Source: Pelobates cultripes (lineage: Eukaryota; Chordata; Amphibia; Anura; Pelobatidae). Taken from it: a stretch of 64,000 nucleotides of DNA. Position numbers and translations under genes: made by a program. Below, piece by piece: positions 48,129 through 59,146 of this stretch. Location: the NCBI GenBank assembly GCA_933207985.1, contig OW240921.1, forward strand, positions 90,597,027 through 90,661,026, given 5' to 3'. Positions within the stretch are counted from its first letter, which is position 1, and every line of letters begins with the position of its first letter. The notes under the pieces are model-generated. The model saw only the letters and a program-made list of their open reading frames with translations, had not been told where the DNA came from and searched no databases.

Positions 48129-48464
48129 ATTTTATTTTTTTATTGAGACTACATGCAATACAATACAGTACGGAAGAAACTGAGTTATACCAGAGATACA
48201 ATTGAATAGTAGGTATACTTGACTAGGTATGCTACTGAAAAAACGGCAATCATGTCAAAACGGGACAAAGATAAAACAGGACTTTGAGACTTATAATATA
48301 GTCTAGACATGTTGTGATGCGATGGAGAGAGAAGAAAATAAAACATTTAAGCTCACTTCAGTGACATGAGGCCGTTTGCCCATTGTTACCTGTTGTGATG
48401 CGATGGAGAGAGAAGAAAATAAAACATTTAAGCTCGCTTCAGTGACATGAGGCCGTTTGCCCAT
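48129..48464 (-). repeat. LINE-like 3' end (minus) with an 81-bp tandem duplication
   Basis: Starts TTTTATTTTTTTATTGAGAC, which on the minus strand is an AATAAA plus A-rich tail, as at 12883. The unit 48311-48391 (GTTGTGATGCGATGG... to ...CCCATTGTTACCT) is repeated at 48392-48470, with one or two differences. The second unit runs into the solo LTR. The right-hand continuation of a LINE may lie beyond the LTR. Confidence 0.6.
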
Positions 48465-49373
48465 TGTTACAAACACTGGTAGTTATGGTACCTTGTTCGC
48501 CTATTCCTCCCGAACTGCTGAGCCTTAGTGATTATAGCTGCAGTTCTGGTGTAGAGATGCCTAGACTTCATGAAGGGTACAAGTGGAATGAAGGTTTATT
48601 GATGCCACACTGGCTTTTATGCAAGTCCCCATGCAAGGGGACATCCCACCTGGACCTTGTTGGGCACCAGGACACAAAAGTTTTATAACCAATAGAATTG
48701 CATGGACAAAGTGAAACACTCCCATTGCAAACATACAATCCCATCCGCCTGTGAGATAATTAGATAAGCTAAAGGATAACCCAATTATCTCCAGGCAGAA
48801 AAAAACATATTGTCCCCAAAACTTAGAACACATGATATCCCCATAAATCACATATCCCCTGATAGCCCTGATCTGGGTGACCAACATATTAATAAATCAC
48901 CCAGATTGGTTCAGGGGTTTTACGAAAAGTATGGAAGTCATATTTTACCAACCAAATGCCCAAAACAGTTCCATGAATTCAGCATGTGCGGTTGGTCTAT
49001 TTCGGAAAAAGTCAAATAAGCGAATGAAAGCACGAACGGAGCCCCCTGGCTCATAGGAGAAAAACTGGGAACTAAACTAGTGAACGACGCTCTCCTAGCT
49101 GTTCGTGAAAAGGAAGCAGGTGTTCGTATGTTTTTAGCGGTGTTCGGGAAGTCGATGGTCTGATTTTAGTTCCAGATACTTGACGACCAAGTCCCGCTGC
49201 CTCCTTTCGTGCAAACAAGATGGCCGTCATTTTCTCTGCCTCGTGGCGTTCGGCTATACGAACGGTGGCCATCCAGAGAAAGCGCTCAATCGACAGTTCC
49301 CTTTGTAGTTAATGAGCCTGGAGGGTGGTCTGTGTTCGATAGTTTAATCTACCGAACAGATATTTTCTTCACA
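48465..49373 (-). mobile_element. Solo LTR (909 bp) with 5-bp target duplication
   Basis: Begins TGTTACAAACACTGG and ends TTCTTCACA on the + strand, so both termini are TG...CA. CCCAT flanks it at 48460-48464 and 49374-49378. On the minus strand, near 48580-48620, a TATA-like CATAAAAG is followed about 15 bases later by AATAAA, marking promoter and poly(A) signal. The core around GTGCCCAACAAGGTCCA is shared with the LTR at the right end of the window. A solo LTR results from recombination between the two LTRs of an integrated retroelement. Whether the parent was an endogenous retrovirus or another LTR element cannot be told. Confidence 0.85.
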
Positions 49374-49378
49374 CCCAT

Positions 49379-50509
49379 GGGTATTAAAAACTCAGAATTG
49401 GTCACTGCTTAGTATTATGCTTAGAATGCCACTACAGCCATGCACTCCCCTCCCCCCTCAGTGCTGCTGCAAACATTGGCAAAGAAAATAATGAGATAAT
49501 GGGCAAAATAGTGCCTAACAACATACAGGATGCTTTGTTGGGAAATAGCCGGATTGTGATCACTGGTATCCCCCCATTCAGACAATTCCTTGACTTAGTT
49601 GGCAGGCAGTAGAGATATGGAGGTTGCTGATGGCAATGGCACAAGTGGGGGCAAGGCAATGCAGGCCTGTAAGAGGGCCCGCATCTTCAATCCACGGACT
49701 CGGCTTGATGTTCTAAGGCTGGTCCAGAGTCGGAGCTTTGCGCTTCTCCAGGCTTCCAGAAACATTGAAAAATCTTGTCTAGGTATCTTAGAGTGTATCT
49801 TAGAGTGTGCCAGAAGGATCACCAGGCTGCATGGTAGTATGCTTTGCATCTGCCATTTTGTTGAGGCCTTCTGACAATGTATGTCCTGCTCGGCAGGAAC
49901 AGGGGTGAGTTCACCGAGCTAGTGGGGACAGGGATATCACCCACTGGCACAAATGGGAGGTGGGAAGGGCAACAGGACAATGCAGAATTGAGAAACTCGA
50001 AAGGTAGGTACTCTACATGTCGCAGGAGAGCTGCCGACTCTCTCGTCCAGTGAGTTCATCAAGGCTCACTTGATCAGCAGAGGCACACTGTGGTCGCCAC
50101 TCTGTGGGTACCGTCCAAGACATCCTTTGCAATTTCATTCATTTGCAGGACTCAAAAAGTGCAAATTCAACCTATACGAAAACAGAGTTTCGGTTATTTA
50201 CATGAATTATGTAAGGAGCTCACACGAAATATGTCTAGCTGCCGTGAGATGCATGCCCCACCCACAACGTGATTCCTATTTTAAAGCTATTCCTTTCTGA
50301 GTGGGTGACTGGACATACTTAGACAATGAATAGTGATAAACTATTTAATATTTGGATGAAATTGATATTACTAATGTAGAAGTGGAACTTCTAAATTAGC
50401 AGTTATGGCGACTGCTGGCATGTAAGTGCATTCAAACAGTTTGACCAAATATAAGGGGACGGTGGCTGAATGGTGTCTAATGGCACCTTAATCACTATTT
50501 CGGCATTTA
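49379..50509. other. Unassigned sequence
   Basis: 49420-50060 is more GC-rich, with a 91-codon + frame lacking known domains, and an internal repeat GTATCTTAGAGT (49786 and 49798). It could be LINE 5' UTR sequence continuing the fragment left of the solo LTR. 50060-50500 shows nothing recognisable. Confidence 0.3.
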
Positions 50510-51330
50510 GTGATTATTATTATTACTATTATTTTATTATTTATATAGCGCCATCAGATTCCGTAGCGCTGTACAATGGGTGGACTAACAGACATGTAAC
50601 TGTAACCAGACAACTGGATGTACAGGAACAGAGAGGTGGAGGGCCCAGCTCAAAGATGGCTTAGTAGGTAATTTTTTACATTTGCAGGACAGGAGTCATG
50701 GAGGGTGGGGGATAAAAACCTGCTAACAGTCTAATTGATATGCTTTCTTGAAGAAGGCGGTTTTCAATGACTTTTTGAATAAGTCGATATTGGGTGAAAT
50801 TCTTACGGAGGAGGGAAGGGAGTTCCACAGAAGAGGTGCAGCCCTGGAAAAGTCTTGGAGGCGAGCTTTAGAGGTAGGAGTACAGACAGAGGATATACAT
50901 AGATCTTTGGCAGAGCGTAGGGGCCTCGACGGGACATACTTGTGTATTAGGGAGGATAGGTAGGTTGGGGCAGCATTATGTAGGGACTTGTAAGCAAGCA
51001 CCAGAATTTTTAATTCAGCCCTATATCTAACTGGGAGCCAATGCAGGGACTGACAGAGCGGGGAGGCGTGGGAGGTGCGAGCGGATAGAAAAATTAGCCT
51101 TGCCGCTGCATTCATTATAGATTGCAACGGTGCAATCTGAGAACACGTAAGACCACTGAGAAGAGTATTGCAGTAGTCCAGGCGAGAGAAAACAAGAGCA
51201 TGGCCCAGCACCTTAGCCACATCTGGGGTTAAATAGGGGCTATGTTTTTGAGATGGAAGTGACAGGATTTGGCGATTGATTGGACATGACGGGAGAAGAA
51301 GAGGTTGGAGTCAAAAAGAACACCACCTCC
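50510..51330 (-). mobile_element. L2-like LINE ORF2 3' end with (AAT)n tail
   Basis: The minus frame 51220-50723 (165 codons) reads FSRLDYCNTLLSGL, SLHWLPVRYRAELKIL, KYVPSRPLRS and APLLWNSLPSSVR, ending KKAYQLDC. It is a cleaner version of the copy at 10.6-11.6 kb. The 3' end runs to GCGCTGTACAATGGG (50567) and ends at the left in a TTATTATT-type tail at 50514-50545. The 5' truncation removes the RT. Confidence 0.88.
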
Positions 51331-53662
51331 TTCATTCAAAAATACATCCTCCTTGTGAGTTCCTGAGCAGATGTACACAATGTTACAGATTCATAAGTTC
51401 ACACACTTTGTATTGTATCTCCCTTCTAAGAAGTGCTTCTCCAACAAAACATTGGTACGTGCCATCAGGACACAAATCAAAGGTTTTGGGAGTTGTAGTT
51501 AAGCTAAGATATTTTAAAGTGTGTGGGTAGCAGCATGTGTAGCAATGTAGATAGCAGCATGTGTAATATTTTGTTTATCGGTGTGTGACAGTGTGGATAG
51601 TATCAATAGGTGTGTGTAAGTGTTATAGTGTGAGGCTTTTTCTAGTAATATGTGTGTGTGAATATGCCTACCTTTGTATGTGTACCTGTCATTTCTGAGT
51701 TGGTCATTCTGTCCTTAGTCCTCTCCCTTCTTTTAGACGGCTCTTTCCCCTCTCCCTCCAGGAGATCACTGAATTTAGTATGACGGGGTAGGACCAAGTA
51801 TAGATTAGGCTCAATTCTGGAGCCTCTGTTCTGGTCATCAAACAGCAGACACTGGGCAGCCAGACGGTAAGGAGGGGCCTTTCTCTTTACAGGCAGAGTA
51901 GGAGCCCCCATCAGGCATGTGCCTATAGGTAGGTGCATATGGGAAAACTGACCCTGGTCAAGTTTATTGACATTCTATATGTGAGCATGTATAACAGTTC
52001 AGACTCCAAAGACAGCAATGAGAGGCTCCTGATCGGCCAAGCTACTTTTTGGTGAAGGCAGGCTCAAAGCTGATGAACTAAAATGTACAAATTTCTCGCA
52101 GTTGCAGCAATTCAAAACGTGATTTATTTTTTTTGTCTTTCATAATTTTGTATGGGTTATTTTGCAAACTTTTATATACATAACGTATATAATGCATTGT
52201 AAAACAATGAGTCAATTCTAGCATTATGTGCCTTTAAAAATAATGCAGAACACAGAGATACAGCAACAACGAAAATGATCACAGAGCTGTATTTGTGTGT
52301 TTTTTTAGCACGGAGATTGGATCTTTAGTAAACATTGTTGTGTGTTTATCCATAACTACATACACACATCCCAGTTAAATGCAACAAGATTCTGCAAAAC
52401 ATCCTCTGTTGTTAATCTTGAACTCCAAAAAGGTAATCATGACATGAACAGTTATTTTGCATTTTTGCACAAACAATCCCTTTATTTCAAGTCCTTGGGA
52501 GCTTGATTTGTCATATGTTCTTCAAATGTCTGTTTGCCCACTGAGATAAAACAGTGTGAAATTACTACTACAATTGATTTTATGTTCAGTTTGATTCAGA
52601 TGAATCAACACAAAAAAATTATCAAAATTAGTGGAAGAGTGTTTGTTTTTGACTGCAGTAATGACAAACACATTTCCCTGGGCACCGATCTCTTCCTATT
52701 CTCTTTCCTAAACTGATAGTTATCCTTGACTCGTTGCATATGTTTAAATGGCAATGCCCATTCCCAAAACGGTAACTGGTACATGAATGTGACTATATGA
52801 TTAGCTGTAACAGAGATAGAGCTTGGGACTGTCATATTTTTGTGGGTATTTAGTGTCAAGAACAGGACCCCTCTTGGAAGTGGTCTTAAGGGGGAGAGGG
52901 TGGGGTTCAGGCAACCTCCTTGTTTTGTACATGAGTGTGCCTGAACACTGAGTATCTGAAGGCTTTGGCACCTCTATGTGTTTGTGAGCCAAGGAGCCTG
53001 TGGGAATGTTGAAGCCCATAAACTCATTTACACAAACCTGTAGCCTGCTATATAATTTATCATAATATATGGATTAACAAAGTTACAATTGCTCCACATC
53101 CCAAGTTTTTATAAGGCCTTAGGATCCTCTTTCATAAACAATATAAAACCTTATTTTCAAATGATAGGATCGGATAAAGAGTAGGTGGGCCATTGCATAC
53201 CTGCCAACTTAATATCATTGACCTCTACCTCTCTGCACCTAGGGTTAATGAATGGGGTGGGGGGGAGTGGCATTACACCAGGCCCACTCCTTAACCTCAC
53301 TTTATTTTTCAACTTTTAAGCTGTAAGGGGGAGAAAGAGCAAATTAAGTCAGAATGAATACCCCATTCCTGGCTATGTGTGTATGACAGAAAGGATTGGA
53401 AGAAAGAAGGTCCAGTCACTCCAATGCACAAATAGGCACATTTATTTGGAACAAATTGAATCCAGCAATGTTTCAACGCAAATGGGTCTTTGTCAAGACA
53501 AAGCATTTGAGCACTGGAGTGCCAGGACCTTCGTTCTACCATTTGAATTCAACTGTTTGGGGTTTGTGCTAGCCCCTGGCCTGGTAGCTACCAAAGTTTG
53601 CTCGTATGAATGAGTGCAGTTTCTGCTATACCTTGTTGTTACACATATGCAGAAAGAATTAA
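51331..53662. other. Unassigned intergenic sequence
   Basis: About 2.3 kb of AT-rich DNA without recognised genes. 53405-53515 contains ACTCCAATGCACAAATAGGC and CAATGTTTCAACGC...GGGTCTTTGTCAAGAC, a short dispersed motif seen again at 57180-57295 and, in altered form, in the fold-back at 39-268. 53250-53270 is G-rich. Confidence 0.4.
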
Positions 53663-54141
53663 TTAAAGGACCACTATAGGCACCCAGACCACTTTAGCTC
53701 AATGAAGTGGCCTGGGTGCCAGGTCCCTCTAGGCTTAACCCTGCCTGCTGTAAACAGGGAAACTACTATGTTTACATATGGGTTAATCCAGCCTCTAGTG
53801 GCTGTCTCACTGACAGCTGCTAGAGGAGCTTCCGCGCTTCTCACTGTGAAAATCACAGTGAGAAGACGCCAGCATCCATAGGAAAGCATTGAGAATGCTT
53901 TCCTATGGACTGACTGAATGCGCACGCGGCTCTTTCTGTGCATGCGCATTCAGCCGATGATGAAAGGAGGAGAAGAGTCCCCATCCCCGAGGGAGCCCGG
54001 CGCTGGAGAAAGGTAAGTGTTTAACCCCTTCCTCCAACTTCAGCCTGGCGGGAGGGGAACCATGAGGGTGGGGGCACCCTCAGGGCACTATAGTGCCAGG
54101 AAAACTAGTTTGTTTTCCTGGCACTATAGTGGTCCTTTTAT
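53663..54141. mobile_element. TTAA-type MITE (479 bp), right TTAA mutated
   Basis: Left TTAAAGGACCACTATAGGC with hairpin CCAGACCACTT...AAGTGGCCTGG. Right hairpin GCCAGGAAAACTAGTTTGTTTTCCTGGC, then ACTATAGTGGTCCTTT followed by TTAT. A palindrome (CATAGGAAAGCATT...AATGCTTTCCTATG) lies at 53877-53909. A + donor consensus AAGGTAAGT stands at 54010-54018. Confidence 0.85.
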
Positions 54142-54266
54142 CAGTCATTCACTCGCCTGTGCTAAAGCAAGAATGTATTGGAATTGGAATCTACTTGTTT
54201 GTGCAGTCTTGAAGCCAAGTTTGAAGAAGACATTTAAAATATGCTGGCATGCATGTTATGTTTTGT

Positions 54267-54280
54267 CCAGTAGATGGCGG
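54267..54280 (+). promoter_or_regulatory. CTCF-like motif
   Basis: CCAGTAGATGGCGG matches the CTCF core consensus (CCASYAGRKGGCRS). Same orientation as the candidates at 17874 and 40270. Confidence 0.55.
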
Positions 54281-54289
54281 CAGAATACT

Positions 54290-55168
54290 GCTCTTTTTAT
54301 CCCTTACATTTTTTTTTTTGATTTTTTTTTTTAAATGTGTTTTTTGTGAAGTAAGGAGTTTTCAAAGAAATCACATTTGTATCTTCACATGTTTATTTGC
54401 AGCAAGCAGCTGCAGTTCTATCCCTTAGATTTTATTTGTAACCCCTGTATACAATCTTAGTGAACAAACTGTTTATAATAATTATCCAGTGATTCAGTTA
54501 CCAATCACAGCTGTGTTAAAGGTTCTGTTCCATCTAGATTTGTTAAATTTGGCACTGCAAATGTCTTAGAACTACATTTCCCATGATGCTCAGCCAGCCT
54601 ACATGAAATGTAGTCCAACAATAATGTTAACTTGTAAAAATATTACAGTTAAAATTGTAAGCAAATAATATTAAGCAGTATTGGTTTTTAATCCATTTTT
54701 TAAAATCTGTTTTATGAGAGAGGAAGAACACAAATGGTAGTAGACCAAATACAGGGATTGATGAAGGTTTTTTTTTATTTTATTTTTTTAATATGGATGT
54801 AATGTGAGCGTGTTGGAAAGTAAATGTTTGTTTCATTATATGCATTAGAACGATAAATATTAATGATGTGTGAGGGGTAGGCCCAATATGGAGGAAAATG
54901 AATTAAAATAGGATATGACTCACTTTTGGTTGGAATGGTTGGAATTAGTAGATTGTAGATAAGTAGACTGTACTAATTCCAATGTTGGAAGTAGTAGATT
55001 GTACAGTCAGTGGTGATAAACAAGCTAATTCAAAATATGATAAATAATGTTCTGATGGCATTGATTTTGCCCTTAATAAATACAAATAGGATATAATTAA
55101 GGCGCTATCTAGAATAAAGGGAAGTTCTGCTAAAACCACCAGGTGTTGGGTCACTGATTATCCACACT
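54290..55168. other. Unassigned AT-rich sequence
   Basis: T-rich runs at 54307-54334 and 54771-54790; ACTACATTTCCCATGATGC near 54570 resembles the hairpin at 1739. No gene is seen. Confidence 0.35.
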
Positions 55169-55400
55169 GAGATTCTGCCCAGAATATGACCCTCCATGTT
55201 GAGACTCTGCCCAGAATAGGACTATCCTTGTTGAGCCTCTGCCCAGAATCTGACCCTCCATGTTGAGACTCCACTCACAATCTGACCTCTATAATGGGGC
55301 ATCTGTCTAGAATCTGATGTTCCATAGTGAGAGCCTGCCCAGATTCTAACCCTCCAACTGAGTCTCGGCACATAATCTGTCCGTTCACACTGAGACTTTG
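55169..55400. repeat. 32-bp minisatellite, ~7 degenerate units
   Basis: Unit consensus GAGACTCTGCCCAGAATCTG, then ACCCTCCATGTT. The first three units are exactly 32 bases, the later ones drift. It is not coding in any consistent frame. Confidence 0.85.
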
Positions 55401-56921
55401 TTACTCAACCTTCATGGATCTTGCAGTGGGATCACTCAGATGATTCCCATTGGACTTATACAAATGATCTTTTCATTTAACCTGAGAGACTCCAATCTGT
55501 CCAATTCCCTCCAAGAATTAACCATTGTCTCTGATACTCTTGAAATTCACCACAACTCAGCCGTACCTTGACAACCCTCTCATTTACCCTGAAACCCTTA
55601 GTATCCTCTACTCTTCTTGAAGATTTGGATCTGCCCATTCAGTCTGGCACCCTGACTGTCTGACCAAAACTCAGTGGCAGTATGCTTTGGTAATTTAAAT
55701 TCAGGGAGGTTACTGAGTAATCACACAGGCTGATTCAATGTACGATTTTATACTGGAATGCTGAAAAGCTGTCAAAAGCAATTTTATAAAAAAATAACTC
55801 AAAAATGCTACTGCATACAAATCAAGGAAAATTATTACCATTTTAAACATGGAAGAACTGATTAAAGCATACACTTAACTCCACAAATTTTGAATTCAAA
55901 GTAATATGTGTAGAGAAGAATAAATAATGTTGCTCTAAAAGTTTGTATGTACTGCAAATAATCTAATGGTTTCTTACACATAATTTTCATAAGTAGATTT
56001 GCGTAAGATTAATAATGATCCATTTTTACCACTAATTCACCACGTTAATTGTACGTAATATTTGATTCCTCAATCACTAGAACACTTTCTAAATTATCCG
56101 AATTTGTATTAACCCTTTAATAGACATTTATACACATTCTATGTGTCAAACTGTACAGTGTAAAGCAAATAGTGTTAATTATAGGGGTATTCATTAAATC
56201 TATAATAATTCTAAGTTACTCTTACAATTATTAGCACTTAAATTTGTTAAGGATTAGGTGATTGGCAAATACCTTTACATTATGACTTGTCTGAATTATC
56301 ATGAGTCCTTAAGGTGTTAATAGATTATTAAAGGGTGTTGAATTTTCAGTTCTACGCTATTAATCAGGCCTGAAAATGACTCTCCAGTGCAAGTCTGGAG
56401 GGTCCATGATAAACTCACCCGGTCTAAATATCTATTCACCAGGACTGAAAGGCGAACTACATTTTTTAACCCTAGCTTATCACACAGGTTTAATGAAGCG
56501 GGAATTCATGTTAAATGTTACATGTTAGACATAAATAGGAATGTTCTTAATGAGATGACCCAAATAAACCCTTAAAATAGTATCTCTTAAAAAACATATT
56601 GCACAAATTATATACAGCTCATAGTCCACTGTGGTAATCAAATGGTTCCAATGCTGACCACATTGTATTCATTGACCTTCCCAGGAACATTCTAAATAAG
56701 CTAATCCTAATATTCTACAGATTATTAAACCTTCAATGGAATGTCACAAAATTGTATGTACCAAGGTGGTTGTAGTGACAAAATAGTCTAATACCAGTCC
56801 TACCTGAAGTACATGGACTGTATGCATTTATATTCAAGCAAGGATATTAGCTAGTGTCATCCATTACAACTGGTATTCTCGACAGAATGTTGGAACCCTT
56901 TAGTGACCTTATACTCGAGAG
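55401..56921. other. Unassigned intergenic sequence
   Basis: 55401-55680 continues in a CT-rich style related to the preceding repeat. 56380-56580 has a 62-codon frame without known domains. The rest is AT-rich. Confidence 0.35.
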
Positions 56922-57466
56922 TTAAAGGGACACTCCGGCACCATGACAACTTCATCAGAATAGAGTTTTTATGGTGTGAGCAGTTCCCAGGCACTAGCTT
57001 AAGTGGTTAAACCATTAATGAATGGTTTGACCCCAAAGTCTTCAATTTGGTTCCCTGTCAGCCCTGCCCCAGCATTTCTGTTCTAGTCCAAAGCTTACAT
57101 CATGACACCCCGGGCTGGGTTGTCGCTGATAGGCAGAGAGCATCAGATACATACTTGTTTTTACTCCGTTTCGTGAATGGGGTGCGTCTGGTACAAGTAA
57201 AGGATGGTCCAGGCACTCAAGGAATAATAGCAAGCAAAATGGAGGAAGCACAGCAACGTTTCGACCTGAGCAAAATTCTTTGTCAAGCTTGAATTAAGCT
57301 TTGGAGAGCAACAGAAGTATAGGGGCAAGACTGAACTGCACCATGACTTTAGGATTAAACCATACGTTAACGGTTTAACCCCTTCAAATAAGCCAGTGCC
57401 AGGGACCTGCTAGCACCATAATTTAATTCTGATGAAGTTGTTATCGCACTCGGAGTGTTTCTTTAA
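56922..57466. mobile_element. TTAA-type MITE (545 bp) with captured motif
   Basis: TTAA at 56922-56925 and 57463-57466. Left end TTAAAGGGACACTCCGGCACC, right end ...CTCGGAGTGTTTCTTTAA, inverted but diverged. The middle (57180-57295) contains CAACGTTTCGACCTGAG and TTCTTTGTCAAGC, a separately dispersed motif that seems to have inserted into this copy. Confidence 0.8.
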
Positions 57467-57980
57467 TTATCTGAAAGCATCCAGAATATAGCTAAATCTC
57501 CAAGAAAGTAAGGAATGTACAAGCTAAGACAAAAGGTGTTACAGCAACAAACCTTTAAAGACGAAGTATTAAATATGTGAAAAAATGTCAAGTCTGCTGC
57601 CAAGACCCAATGAGTTCATTTAAGGTTATTATGAATTGCAGTTATGGAGTATACATTTTATAAGGCTGGTAACCTTAATCACCAGTGAGATTCCATTGCC
57701 GTCATCAAAATATTGTAGTCAAAGATCACTAACAATAGGAGATATCCTGCTTATTTACCACCAACCGCTTGCTCTGTCCTTGTTGTTGTCACTGAATACA
57801 CAAGGACTTACTTAATCTTGGAGTTAGATTATTAAAGATCATACTGTTATGATGGCCTCGACCATCATTGAGGTTAACCAGGAAGTTCGTTTAGACCCTC
57901 TATATAAAGTACAGTGTAGTGATTGAGTCATTTACAAAGATAATTAAAAAGAGAATTTGAATAGAACCATGAATAATATA
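57467..57980. other. Unassigned sequence
   Basis: No gene or repeat recognised. Confidence 0.35.
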
Positions 57981-58266
57981 TACAGGTGATACTCAGAATA
58001 TTGTGAAAAAGTTCATTTATTTCAGTAATGCAACTTAAAAGGGGAAACTAATATATGAAATAGACACATTACATGCAAAGCAAGATAGTTCAAGCCATGA
58101 TTTGTTATAAGTGCGATGATTAAGACTTACAGCTCATGAAAACCCCAAATCCACAAACTCAGTAAATTAGAATATTGTGAAAAGGTGCAATGTTCTAGGC
58201 TCACAGTGTCCCACTCTAATCAGCTAAGTAAGCCATAACACCTGCAAAGGGTTTCTGAGCATTTAA

Positions 58267-59146
58267 ATGGTCTCTAAGTCTGGTTCAGTAGGAATCACAA
58301 TCATGGGCAAGACTACTGACCTGACAGTTGTGCGGAAAACCATCATTGACACCCTCCATAAGGAGGGAAAGCCTCAAAAGGTAATTACAAAGGAAGTTGG
58401 ATGTTCCCAAAATGCTGTATCAAAGCACATTAAGTCTGGAGTCAGTGCATCAAGAGCCACCACACATATGGATCCTGGACACGGGCTTCAAATGTCGTAT
58501 TCCTCTTGTCAAGTCGCTCTTGAACAACAAACAACGTCAGAAACGTCTTACCTGGGCTAAAGAAAAACAGACCTGCTCTGTTGCTCAGTGGTCCAAAGTC
58601 CTCTTTTCTGATGAGAGCAACTTTTGCATCTCATTTGGAAACCAAAGACCCAGAGTCTGGAGGAAGAATAGAGAGGCACACACTGCAAGATGCTTGAAGT
58701 CCAGTGTGAAGTTTCCAGTCTGTGTTGATTTGGGATGCCATGTCATCTGCTGGTGTCGGTCCACTGTGCTTCATTAAGTCAAGGGTCAACGCAGCCGTCT
58801 ACCAGGAAATTTTGGAGCACTTCATGCTTCCTTCCGCAAACGAGCTTTATGGGAATGCTGACTTCATTTTCCAGCAGGACTTGGCACCTGCCCACACTGC
58901 CAAAAGCACCAAAACCTGGTTCAATGACCGTGGGAATACTGTGCTTGATTGGCCAGCAAACTCGCCTGACCTGAACCCCATAGAGAGTGTATGGGGCATT
59001 GCCAAGAGAAAGATGAGAGAAATGAGACCGAACAATGCAGAAGAGCTGAAGGTCGCTATTGAAGCATCCTGGTCTTCCATAACACCTCAGCAGTGCCACA
59101 GACCGATAGCTTCCATGCCACTCCGCACTCAGGCAGTAATTGCTGC
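58267..59146 (+). pseudogene. Tc1 transposase, DD34E type, inactivated
   Basis: The N-terminal helix-turn-helix region (MGKTTDLTVVRKTIIDTLHK and QNAVSKHI) is followed by an internal deletion of several tens of codons. The protein resumes with ASRATTH. A frameshift leads to LTWAKEKQ and VLFSDESNF (first Asp). A second leads to the segment with FQQDLAPAHTA (second Asp) and NSPDLNPIESVW (Glu). Thirty-four residues separate the last two, hence DD34E. The final codons are displaced by the LINE insertion and can be recognised again as AAAGGAGCCCAAACCAAGTA after 61162. The enzyme would cut and paste the element at TA sites; this copy cannot. Confidence 0.92.
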
